From Pratylenchus scribneri (Eukaryota > Nematoda > Chromadorea > Rhabditida > Pratylenchidae), in the NCBI GenBank assembly GCA_030063045.1, contig JAQSEB010000152.1, positions 1-64,000 of the forward strand: DNA of 64,000 nt, in the 5' to 3' direction. Below are positions 53,472 to 64,000 of this stretch, piece by piece; the first letter of the stretch is position 1; each line of letters starts with the position of its first letter. Both the position numbers and the translations under genes were made by a program. The notes under the pieces are model-generated. The model was given only the letters and a program-made list of their open reading frames with translations, did no database searches and was not told the DNA's origin.

Positions 53472-54050
53472 TTACAAACATGGATTTTTATCCGCAAGCA
53501 TTAGCAAATATTTTGTATTGCCTATTGCAGTGGCGGCTCCTTTAAACATGCTGATTGCTTTTTGATTGGCAGAAGATGATGATGATTTGTTTTCTTTTTT
53601 GCCTAATATCAAATTGAATAAATTCTAAAAGACATTTCTTAAAATTAATTGTTTACCTTCAACAAGGTGTCCCCCAAACATTGTTCGTCCCGCAATTCCA
53701 TGCGCCTCGCCACCTTTCAAATTGGAAGGCACCATTTTGAACAGAGATTTTTGAGCGGAGGAATTTTTTGCTCCAGCAGAGAATATGCTTTTTGCCTTTT
53801 CCTTATCAAGCATCCATTTTGAAGAATTGGTCTGCTGCTTGCCAAACGTACTGGCCGATGAGCCGGAAGGGATTTGTGGTGAAGGTTGATTTGCGAAAAT
53901 GCTTTCCCCTGGGGCTTTTGAGCCAGTAAAGAGCTGGCTTTCTTTTTTAATCATATGGTTTGGCTGCCCTTGTATTCGTTCAATGAATTTTTGGAACGTA
54001 AATATTATTATAAAATAATAACAAATATATTGTTTAAAAAATTGTCGCAT
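53472..54050 (-). CDS. Gene E: secreted SIF/SMF-motif protein
   Basis: Exons 54050-53657 and 53602-53472, phase 1. It starts MRQFFKQYICYYFIIIFTFQ (signal peptide-like), directly followed by KFIERIQG, which is the C-terminal end of the QY-SG domain of genes C and D; the rest of the domain is absent. Then come GESIFANQ, SASTFGKQ, AKSIFSAG, QKSLFKM and a GGEAHGIAGRTMFGG block like AESHGIPG of gene D. Exon 2 has AISMFKGAA and GNTKYLLMLADKNP. Its stop overlaps a usable donor (TTT/GTAACA), and similar cassettes follow downstream, so alternative 3' ends are possible. Confidence 0.6.
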
Positions 54051-54149
54051 ATTATTTAAGGTTTTTAATTTAATCTTTAAATGATTGAAAATGATTATAT
54101 AATTTTTATTTATTTTAAATTTTATATTAATTATTAAAAAAAATTCAGT

Positions 54150-54300
54150 TAATAAGAAAATTAGTGAGAATAAAAATAGTGAAATATTTAAAATGCCGAA
54201 TAAATTATTGAAAATGCCAAATAAAGTAATAATAAGAAAATTAGTGAGAATAAAAATAGTGAAATATTTAAAATGCCGAATAAATTATTGAAAATGCCAA
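54150..54300. repeat. Direct tandem duplication of about 76 bp upstream of gene E
   Basis: AATAAGAAAATTAGTGAGAA to AATGCCAAATAAAG occurs twice in succession, without visible mismatch. It abuts the family 1 repeat. Confidence 0.85.
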
Positions 54301-54630
54301 ATAAAGTAATAATAGATTTTAGCGGTTAATGGTTTGTTCTAGCCCCCCAAACCATATTCCCAATCGATAGATCTTGTCAAAGCGCATCGAATGGTATATA
54401 TTTGGTCGTGTTTTATCCTAAAATTAAAGGTATTAAACCGTTTAACCAACTTTTGGATTTTGGTTCAAAACTACTTTGACAATGGTTAAACCCAAGCCAA
54501 ATATATACGATCGATGCGCCTTGACGATATCTATCGATTGGTTATAGAGTTTGGGGTATAGGAAAAACCATTAAACCGTTAAAATCTATTGTTACTTTAT
54601 TCCGCATTTTCAATATTCTTTTCGGCAAAC
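54285..54630. repeat. Foldback/MITE family 1 copy upstream of gene E
   Basis: Very similar to 21000-21350, with the same mirrored CTTGTCAAAGCGCATCGA and CGATGCGCCTTGACGATA words and ends in AATGCC/CATTTTCAAT. Confidence 0.75.
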
Positions 54631-54639
54631 AAATTAAAA

Positions 54640-57600
54640 TAGTATCCAATAAAAATATAATTCTCAATTGCCATAAAATTAGCTAAAAATATCAACGATC
54701 AATAATTTCTATTACACATATTATAGTATCTATTAAGATATATTTTTTAGTTTTTGTTGTGTAATTTTTTTATTTTTAATCCTATTCAAAATTTCTAATT
54801 CATTGCAATTAATTTAAAAATTCATTACAAATAATTTTATATTGTTGCGATTAAGGCAGAATCAGAATTCTCATTTGAAAAAAAATAATTAATTGTGGTT
54901 TGTGGATAGTAGGATATTATTTTTTTTAATAAAAATAATGTATTTAAATTTGAAAAAAAAAACAAATTTTAGGCAGGAATATAGCAAATTATTATTTAAT
55001 TATTTTTCAAATTGATCGTTTTACTTAAAAAATTTTTCTAGTTATCTACCACTGCTTTTTGAATTACAAAAATTTATAAGGAATGCTAAAATAATTGAGG
55101 GAAAAAACATTTCTAGCATCATGCATCAGTAGGCACTAGGCATCTTCCCTAGAAAGATCAGTAGGGTACGAATTTTTAGGACGCAAAAATCGCAAAATAG
55201 GTGCCTATTTAGGTTTTTTCGTGAAATTTGCAAAAAATATGTCTCAAAACTTCAAAATAGATAATTTTTAGTTTTTTATTGCATTTTTATAGTGAAATTT
55301 TCTATCAAAAAAAGTTCCAAAATAGGTAAAATTGGTCAATAAATTTTGTCAAAAAAATGAAATAAATTCACAAAAACATCATTTATGTGGTTTTCTCATC
55401 AAATTTGATGTAAACAAAAAATAAGTAAAAATCTAAAATACCCTACTTATTATAATTTTTTTCAGAAAAGTCCATTCATTTTGTTCCGAAAAATTTTGTT
55501 ATGAAAAAATTCTTTTAAAGATGACGGATAATGAAAATTTTCAGTATTCAAAGAATAATTTAGTAAAAGTAACGATTAATTGAGTTATGTATAACAAATT
55601 TTATTTAACTAATTTTTGAACAACTAATTTAATCTTCGTTTTTTAAGCCTATAAAATGTCTGTGACGCTATGGCATATCGAAATATGATGTATAGTCATA
55701 TTAATCGTCTGTCAAATTTTTTGTTATTGACTATTTTGTATTTTTATACTCACACATTCTTCATGAAGTTTCGATTTTACATCAGTTATTTAAGGAATTC
55801 TGATGGCATTTTTATAGTATCAATTTTTTAGGGTTATTTATACGCAAGCCTATAATGAAAAAGCGTATAACGTATAATGCATATAGTCAAGGTGCGTATA
55901 ATGTAATAAGGGGTATAACCGGAACTCAACAAAATCGGAATCAGAACTTGCACCGGAATTGGAATTTGATTTTTTCGAACCGGAATCGGAACTTTTTTCA
56001 AAAAAATTTTAATCCATTATAAATTGGAAAAAATCAGAGATAAAAAAAAGAAATTTTATTCAAAAAATTATGTTCAACAGAAATAATTTAGCTTTTTTTC
56101 TACATTTTCAATATTTTTTTTTTGATAAATTAAATATTATCTGAAGAAAGGGAAAGAATTTTTTAATTAAAAAAGGAATTCATTTCAATAAATAATCCAT
56201 ATTTTTGGATAAAATTAACAAAGTGTCTCCCTTTGTTTTTTTATGAATTTTCCCAAATTCGACCACTTTTGGGAATCGGAACGGAACTCACACAACGGAA
56301 TTCCGGCATTCGAAATTACGATTCGTAAAGTTTAGGCGCTCATATATTAAATGTTAGACTTTCTTTACAAGGTAGTTATTTTTTTTGAAATTTTTTTACT
56401 CAAATTTAAAATGTTTTCAAAATAAATAATCATGATTTTAACATCAATCATTTTATTCTTTTTATTCTTCATCTTCAAATTCTTCTTCACTCAAATCTAA
56501 TGCCCGTAATCCAGAAATTTTCCAAAGAGGGGGCCATAGAGGGGGGAATTTTATCTAGCTTTTTTGCTCCTCCGCAGGGTCGATTTTTTGGGAGAATGGG
56601 TTTCGATGGAAAATTTGTTCTAAAATGGCCGCGCAGCGAAAAATTTGGCTCAAAATGATAGCTTTGAAAAAGGTTGCGCGTATAGTCGTATAGTCAGAGT
56701 GTACCCTACAATTTTTTGCTTCGAAACCAAAAATGCCTATACTCACTCACCATGACTGGAACCGGAATTCCGGGGGTTGAGTTCCGTTCCAATTCCGGTT
56801 CCGAAAAGTGGTAGAATTCCGAAAAATTCCGAAAAAAAGCAAAGGGGGACCCTTTGCTACTTTTATTCAAAAATTTGGTTTATTTTTCGAAGCGAATTTT
56901 TTTTTATTAAAAATTCCTTCCTTTTCTAATAATATTTTGTTCTTCTAATTAATTTTTCAATTAAATCAGCAAATAGGTATGTTTCACAATTGTTTTAAGA
57001 ATAAAAAACAATGAAAAATTCAATATTCTTGAGTTTTTTGATAAATTTGTTCAAACATTAAAACAACATGGAAAAAGCCGTACTGAAAATTATCATATAT
57101 CAACGCCCAAAAAATAACAACCAAATTAATGTTTCATTTAAAAAATTACCAAACAAAACATTATAATGGGAACCATGAAAAAAAACCAAAAAAAATATTT
57201 AGTTAAGAATTTAAGTTTGCTAGGTTTTCATTGGCAATTGTTTGGACAATTGTAAAAAATTATGGTCCTGCTTAAAAATAAATTAAATGCAAAAAACCAT
57301 TTCTAGAGCTATTTAAGTACAAAACACAATTCCAAGCTGCGTTAAATAAGCTAATCTATTATGGCCACTGAAAACATTTCTAAAAAAGTGCCCTTGTCCC
57401 CTCTTTCTTTTCCATGGTAAGAATTGGCATATCTCACCAAGATGGTAAGATATCAAAAATTCGAACTTTGGATCATGTTTTGCACCGAAAATTAGTCCTA
57501 GAAATGGTTTTCGCATATACAGTATTTGCAAATTTATTTTCCATCGGTACAACAATTCTTTACCTTTGCATTTGCCATTGTTTGTGTCAAAATTTGAAGC

Positions 57601-58150
57601 AGGATTATTTTGAAAAGCTTCTTTTCATTCAACGCAATACTAAATTCTTCATTTTATTTTTTGAAATATCATTGACGATAATTTAAATGATAGAAATTAA
57701 ATTATTTAATTTTTTCGATTTTTTCTACTTTTTGATAGATTTAAATTAAAAATTCCGAATTCCGGTTCCTTAAGTCGGAATTCCGGGGTGAGTACATTTC
57801 CGGTTACGAAAAAATTCAAATTCCGATTCCGAAAAAAATTGCGTTCCGATTTTTTTAGTTCCTGTTTCAGCCATGATACAAATGCAGTGCCCTAAAACGA
57901 ACATGGATGTAATCATAAAAAAACAAATTTAAAACACAATTTAGATATAGAAACAATCAACATGCACATATTTTCATTAAGAAAATGATAAAAAGAAAAA
58001 AGCTCAAAGTTCATTTATCCATCTTTATCATCAGTGCTTCATTAATTTTTTAATCTCTTTGGTTGAAAATCGCGATAAAATTTTCCGTCTTCTTTTATAT
58101 TTGGACTGAAAAATGGGGTTAGGAATAATTATAAAAAATTTATCTCATTA
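54640..58150. other. Spacer with GGAAC/GGAATTC-type repeat fragments
   Basis: AT-rich to 55850. 55900-56320 and 56750-57850 hold several GGAACTC, CGGAATC and CCGGAATTCCG words in both orientations, perhaps nested decayed hAT-like repeats. On the minus strand near 56500 a short peptide reads GLRALDLSEEEFEDEE before a stop, possibly the end of a decayed transposase. No complete gene. Confidence 0.4.
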
Positions 58151-58155
58151 AAAAA

Positions 58156-61100
58156 TTACTCCAAATTGTATTGCGATGAAACATGCAATTTTTCCTTATT
58201 GTCCATGAAATCCAATAGCATTTTCACTTTCGCTCGTAAGCGAGGGTCGGCATGAAGGCAAGCCTTTTGAAAATATAAAAACTTATATATGAAATTGAAT
58301 CCGCTAATATAAGTAATCAATAAAGCACGGATTTATATTGATATAAATAATTTTTTGCAAACTTAATATAGGACCTATGAAATAACTATTGACTTTTATT
58401 CCAATAATCATTAATATCTTAGGTATAATATAGGGTTCAGCGGTACCGCAGTACCGGTCGGTACTGGTACCGAAGTACCGGCCTTTGGCCAGTACCGGTA
58501 CCGATTTTGCCAGTACCGGTACCGACATCGGTACTACCGGTACCGTTTTTTCAACTCGGTACTAGTCTGTACTGACAAGCACCCCCTAAAATGGCATTTT
58601 TGGCCAAATTTTTATTTTTTTTTAAATTTTTTTCTTTAAAATGAAAATTTCAGTCAAATTTAAATCTTTTATGAAGCTATTTTTTATTTCTCTGTATCAA
58701 AAATTTTTGATTTTTGAAAGAAAAAAAAATTGATTTTTTAAAAATTTTTATGATTTTTTTACCATTTTTTCTCCAGTACCGACTAGTACCGGTACCGACC
58801 GGTGCCGAGTACCGGTACCGGGTACCGACCCTAAACCCAGTACCGGTACCGAATACCGAGTAGGCTGGTACCGGCAAGTACCGGTACCGATTTTGGTCCA
58901 AAGTACCGGTACCGCTGAACCCTAGTATAATATGACAGATCGAAAATTTTGAAAAATTTAGACCCATAGTGAGGACCCTTCATTTTTCGTAAATTTCAAA
59001 CAGTTTTTTGGTCTATTAAAACAATTTTCTGCGACCTAATTTTGATAAATATATGATCCATCTTTAGCATGATAAATGCCCTAAATTTTGATATCCAATT
59101 CGAAAAATTTTCCAATAATTTTTTATGATTTTTGAAATATTTACTAAATTGCACAATTTTGAAGTGAAATTTTTAAATTTTATAAACAATTTTAAATATG
59201 AAAAATTTGAGTTACGAATAAAATTAATTTTTTTTATTCTCATTAATATTTTGTCAATATATATGTAGCAGTTAATCTCGTTTTTTTAGCCGATCTTGTT
59301 TTTTCTGACCATAAATAGTATAGTTACAGACATTGGTAGTTTGTGACTAATGGCCATATCTGGGCTCCTAGGCCACCAAGAGCAATAATTTTTTTTCCTA
59401 TTCTTGGCCCTACCCTAGCCCTAGCCATTAAAACCGATGCTGACCCTCTCTAGCCTAGCCCTAACCTAGTTAAACCGGTTTGAAAACTCGAAATTTCAAT
59501 TGGCCATAACTTTGATTCAAATTAGGGTTAATTATCCGTGCGCGGATAATGAAATCACGGGTAACGGGTAGTGCGGATAATCAAGGCACGGATAAGTGAC
59601 GGGTAGGCCATTTTCGAAAATTATCCGCGGATACTACCCATCCCGTACTCTTTTGGTATACTGTACTTTTTTTTGAAATTTGCTTACTCAAATTTAAAAA
59701 ATTCCCAAAATAAAAAAAAATAAATCCTTTTTTCTTTCTAAAATCTTTTTAAATATTTTATTTATTTCTAAATTACCATGTTGGGCATAGTTACCATCTT
59801 CAAAATTAGAAAAATCCGTCATATGAATCCAAAAAATGGCAAAAATCCGGTAAAAAAATTAGGGTTGCAGGTAGACGGGTAGGCGGATAGTCAAAGTGCG
59901 GATAACGGGTAATTCAGAAAATACGGGACAGTTAGGCGGGACGGATAATTAGCCCAAAATCGCGCGAATACCCTGCCCACGTACCCATCCCGTCAACGGA
60001 TAATTAACCCTAATTCAAACTGGTCAAATTATTTAGAAATTGAAATCTTATAAAGGAAACCGACCGACCCTGACGAATCGATTGAGCTACTCTTATCAAT
60101 GCTGTACGATAATCGATAACTATAACATGCCTTAACGAGTTCAACTGAAAAAACGAGATATATAAGGATTTTTTTCAATTGAATCTGTGTTTTATTAATC
60201 AATTATCAGCAGATGAGGCCTTTCTAATGAATTTTAAAATAGAAATTCTAAAATTTAGATTTATTTCACCTATTTATTCTAATCGAAAATTTAGTTGTAT
60301 CGATGTTAATTACGTCTTGATTTAATCTCAGAGTTGTCAGATGTATTTTATTTTTTTTGAGGGATCAATTCTTTGAAAAAATTTTACTTTTTAAAGATTT
60401 GTACTTTATTTTGATTGTACTTTTTTTTTCATGAAATTATAAAAAAAATGATAAAATTTTTGCGCTGCGCGGCCAATTTTGGCTTAAATCTTTGCGCTGC
60501 ACAGCCATTTTTATTTTTTCAATTTGTGGCTTTTTTATTTAAAATTTTCACCTATGAATCGAAAATTGTTAAAAATATCTTCTCAAAAAACAAGTCCTTT
60601 GGTTGATACCGCCTTGTTCATTTATGATAAAAACCTAATTAATAAATTTTAATCAATGATATATTAGCTTAAAATGAAAATTTTATTTTCTATTCGAAAT
60701 ATTTATTTTCGAGGCAAATGTATATTTTCGCAACTCTGGTTAATCTCCATTTTTTATGAATCCATTAACAAAAAAAAGCATTATCAAACCTGGGCCATAT
60801 AGATGAGCGCAGCATTTTTATCAGTTTTCAATTGATTCGAAAATTCGTAGAAAGTGCGCATCTTAGCTCGTACGGTCCGATAATTATTTTCATTCTCATC
60901 CATTTCGACGAACCATGGTTCGCGCATTCGAAAAAATACATCATTTGCATGCTCAAGCTCAGGAGTATTGGGAATCTTTTTGATGGTAGTGAGCATCCAG
61001 ATTATGAAGTTGCCAATTGCCCAAACATCCGTTTTAATTGAAACCTGAGAATATTTTTTATACGATAACTATATACGATACGATGCCCAGCCCTGTTACC

Positions 61101-63772
61101 TATTTATTTGGTTTCTATTCGCTTTTTTGGAAAATGCTTGGTCCCGTCCACCCTTTGGTTTGTCATATTTTGGGTTAGCCTTCATTTTTCAAAAAAGGGA
61201 TACAAATCAAATAATAAGTATCGATTGGCTGTTGCCTCAATGAGTTATGAACAAAATAATGTCCCAGATGTTGAAATTGTGCTAATTAAAATGTTTTAAT
61301 TATCTTCTACTCCCAAGAAATTATTTTTGCAACATACCACATTCTCCTCGTGCTGACTGAACGCATCATAATAGTAATGGATACGCTGCTCTGGTGCGTA
61401 GTATTGGACACTGCAACAAACCTGTTGGGGCACCATTGTCCGAAATAGAAGAAATTCACCACCCCAATTGGTGATCACATTTTTGTCCATTTTTTCGGAA
61501 GCACCAAAGTCGATCAACTTTAAATGGTAACCTTTTGGGTAATTTTTGTTCTTGAACAATAGAACATTTTGCGGTTTAAAATCCAAATGCACCATATGTG
61601 CTGAAAAAGAAAAATTTTAGTTTTATTGAAATTTTTTGAGCATTTAATTAAACAATTTTTTCTAATAAGCCATCTCCCATACACCCTCTTTCGTCTTCGA
61701 AAATATAAAAGGGCGCGAAAGTTCTTTTATGTTTTATCATTGTACATTTCCATTTTGCACTAATCAAAATCATGAAAAACGCGCCCTCATAATAATGAAA
61801 TTTTATAAAAAGTTAAAAGGTCGGAGTGGGACGGTTAGCTGTTACAACAATTCAGGATGCGACAATTGAGGACAGAACGGTCTAATGTCAAAAGTCGTTA
61901 AGCTGCATGGCTAATTTATATGCCATTTTATTTGGCATAAAATTTGTTACAAAATAATATCAAAAATATTGGACAAAGTTGAATATTCAACGAATTATTA
62001 CCAAAAAACCGCTGGTTTAATTAAAATTTTGTTTTTAATTTTTTTTGGCCATAATTCGATGAATATTCAAGATTGGACAATGTATTTGTTATCACTTTAT
62101 AGCTAATTTTATGCTAATAAAATGGCATATAAATTAGCCATGCAGCTTTACGACTTTTGACGTTAAAACGTTCCGTTCCAAATTGTCGTAGAGCCGGACG
62201 GTTAATGATGAAACCTAATAAATAGCACAATGCCTAATGAATGATTTGGAATGTTTTTTATATCATTTAATAGAACAAAAAATTATTTATCTAATCTTAT
62301 AAAAAAATCAATTCATAAACATACACTTTTTAATAAAAACTTTTAAATTTGTCAACATTTTACCGACTTTTATTCAAAATTACATAACTTTTTACAAAAT
62401 AAAATAATATAATATGATTTTTATATCATACTATAGATAATGAATGCATTGCACTATGAAATGCATATAAAAACATTTGAAATGGTTCAATTTATGATGA
62501 GTTATAAAGCAAAAAAATTTTCGCCCTAACCAGTCCGCCGCCACTAAACGTCGCATACCCCCGTCCATTTAAAAAAAGGATTCTTCAAATACTGAAATAA
62601 ACTCTATTGGATTTACCTCCCTCTGTAAAAACACAAATGCAAATTTTAGAAAAAAAAATAAAAATTTTAACACAAAGGTAGAGGAAAAATGGCACTATTA
62701 CTACTCTAATAAGTTTTTTAAATATGTTTAAATTTATTTAAAAATTAAGAAATAAATTCTAATTATAGATAAAAAAAAAATAAGCATATTTCCCCCTTCT
62801 TCCCACCTAAAAACTAACCTATATCATGCAATTGATAGAATGCCCAAAGTACATCTTTTAAAATATATGTCATTTCATTAACCAATTTGTCTTCATCACC
62901 ACGATTTGCTTTTACAAAATTTATCCAATATGTTTCCAGCGAGATATCGCCCAATTCCATAATGAGAGTTAAAGTATTTTCTTCTTGTGAATAATGGCTA
63001 AAAAATTGATTTTTTATATAATAAAGGCTTCATGATTATATTTTAATTTCCAAAAAAATTTTTTTATTCAATTTTTTTTATCTATTTTTATTTATTTTTT
63101 TATTTATTTTAATCAACATGGTTTAATCATTATTTTACTGCGAAAATTGGTAAACGTGTAGAATTGTGGTCTCGTCGAAAAATACTAAAATTAAAATCAT
63201 GGGAAACGCATTTCTATAGGGTTAATTAAATATGAATGCTGAACGCTAATGTGACATTGGATTTTTGATATCTTTCTTAAAATTTTAATAAAATAATGTC
63301 AACTTTTATCAAGAAAAAGCATAGGCGGGACCAAGGGTATTTCGGGCGAAAAAATTTTTAAGTCCAATATCAGAGTGCTGCCCTCTTACCGGGGAAATTC
63401 GGCATTGCCTACTGGGTTTTGACAATACCGGGTTTATTGGCAATATCTTACCAAGATGGTAAGGTATCAAATATCTAATCTCCTATTCGTGTTCAGCGCA
63501 TTAAATTACATAATATAATATAATAGTTTTTGTTTATTATTTTAATTTTTGAATAGACCACACAATTCTGAAAAATTAGCCCGAAAATTCTCAACTTACG
63601 AATATTCCATTTGCAAAATATGGCTCAATTTTTTTTTAGCCAAATCCTGCAACAATTCATTTTCTTTTTTTGCCGCCTTTTTTTTAATATTTTCCGGCAC
63701 ATCTGTCAGTTTGAAATCAGAAATTTTAATTGCCACACAACGTTTTGTGGGGAAGGAGTAACCATGATAAAT
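58156..63772 (-). CDS. Divergent protein kinase, 3' five exons (5' end outside or unseen)
   Basis: Exons: 63772-63600, 62997-62819, 61600-61338, 61044-60790 and 58263-58156. Phases agree (2,1,0,0). Exon a has CVAIKIS (ATP-binding Lys). Exon b has LIMELGDISLETYW (hinge) and helix E. Exon c has the catalytic loop HLDFKPQNVLL, LIDFGAS (DFG) and YYAPEQR (APE). Exon d has SIKTDVWAIGN (subdomain IX). Exon e has ACLHADPRLRAK (subdomain XI Arg) and ends at TAA 58156-58158. HRD reads HLD. The hinge and catalytic loop are loosely like the TTK/Mps1 group, but I cannot assign a family. The Gly-rich loop exon should be to the right. The 2.5-kb last intron holds two MITEs. Confidence 0.8.
58431..58924. mobile_element. 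hAT-type MITE, 494 bp, in the last kinase intron
   Basis: Terminal inverted repeats TAGGGTTCAGCGGTACCG / CGGTACCGCTGAACCCTA. A perfect 8-bp duplication, GTATAATA, lies at 58423-58430 and 58925-58932. Subterminal zones are packed with GTACCGGTACCG words; the core is AT-rich without coding. Confidence 0.92.
59380..59480. repeat. CCTAGCC/CCCTAACC-rich patch
   Basis: Short run of CCCTACCCTAGCCCTAGCC-like words between the two MITEs. Similar to telomere-like words elsewhere but not a regular array. Confidence 0.35.
59523..60012. mobile_element. hAT-type MITE, 490 bp, in the last kinase intron
   Basis: Inverted ends TAGGGTTAATTATCCG / CGGATAATTAACCCTA. Flanks ATTCAAAT (59515-59522) and ATTCAAAC (60013-60020) match at seven of eight bases. 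Subterminal zones are rich in CGGATAA/ACGGGTA words. Confidence 0.8.
61830..62200. repeat. Foldback/MITE family 2, copy 4, in a kinase intron
   Basis: Mirrored GTCAAAAGTCGTTAAGCTGC / GCAGCTTTACGACTTTTGAC and GCATAAAATTTGTTAC / TAATTTTATGC words around a GGCCATAATTCGATGAAT core. Confidence 0.7.
62200..62815. other. Kinase intron, AT-rich
   Basis: No repeat or gene recognised between the MITE copy and exon b of the kinase. Confidence 0.4.
63000..63598. other. Kinase intron with a short palindromic motif
   Basis: AT-rich except for 63320-63480, which has CTTACCAAGATGGTAAGG. The same core (CACCAAGATGGTAAGATATC) occurs at about 57435-57455. Confidence 0.4.
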
Positions 63773-64000
63773 CTGTAAAATTTGGATCGAGATTAGGCCA
63801 TTCTTAACTTAAAAATACGAAAAAAATATTGAATAAAGTTTAGAATTGGTAAATTGAAAAATATGTTACACATTTTATAAAAAAAAATATTAGAATTTTT
63901 TTATTATTCCAATACCATGTGAATAGAAAAATTGGAAAAGCCGAATTATCGACAAGCCAAATAATTGTTACCATTTATAACAAATGCCAATTTTGATGAT

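Noticed and set aside
58304..58967. Minus-strand frames rich in VPVLAK and GTGYRYR phrases
   Set aside because: They read through the GTACCGG repeats of a MITE and have no coding support.

Overview
This is an AT-rich stretch of eukaryotic genome. Most introns that can be read are 40-60 bp and end in TTTCAG-type acceptors, which points to a nematode. The rich content of small secreted, repeat-bearing genes, the BEL/Pao and Ty3/gypsy elements and the many foldback repeats would suit a plant-parasitic (tylenchid) species, but the species is an inference. Coding density is low. All gene models below were built by eye from reading frames, splice sites and intron phase. No rRNA, tRNA or CRISPR array was recognised.

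The window is dominated by a cluster of related, probably secreted, multi-exon genes (about 2.6-54 kb). I name them A (minus, 16367-2613), B (plus, 20747-28697), C (plus, 34865-37165), D (minus, 45751-43643), F (minus, 43402-41351), E (minus, 54050-53472) and G (minus, 53326-50741), plus a broken member at 30189-29875. They share a short motif of the type K/G/Q/E-S-I/M-F-G/A/N (SIFG, SMFG, SIFA, KSIF), repeated once per exon or many times. A, C and D also share a domain of about 50-60 residues of the form (V/I)QY..(K/E)SG(S/T)(V/I)(W/F)...D....(M/I)...D..(T/N)GKF.RI. E keeps only the last residues of that domain. Many exons are symmetric phase-1 cassettes and several are visibly duplicated. 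D followed by F has the same module order as E followed by G, so each pair may be one gene. I do not recognise this family; it is the best candidate here for an undescribed system.

Transposable elements fill much of the rest. A 5'-truncated Ty3/gypsy pol (6447-15464, plus) carries an unusual 3' extension resembling a GDSL/SGNH fold. A BEL/Pao element (9792-14846, minus) is inserted into that extension with a perfect 5-bp target duplication. Both lie inside what I infer to be intron 1 of gene A. A 3.1-kb hAT element (30608-33689, minus) has matching termini and a perfect 8-bp target duplication, but a decayed transposase, and sits inside an older foldback repeat. Three short hAT-type MITEs, one TA-flanked mariner-type MITE and many foldback repeats are scattered in introns and spacers. 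A Gag-like reading frame with 13-residue repeats occupies 18286-16691 (minus).

At the right end (63772-58156, minus) is a divergent protein kinase gene with clear VAIK, HLD, DFG and APE motifs spread over five exons. Its last intron contains two of the hAT MITEs. The left end (277-486, plus) holds what looks like the final exon of a second, similar kinase. Compact hairpins with GAA loops at 39.0, 48.1 and 49.8 kb are structurally alike and unexplained.
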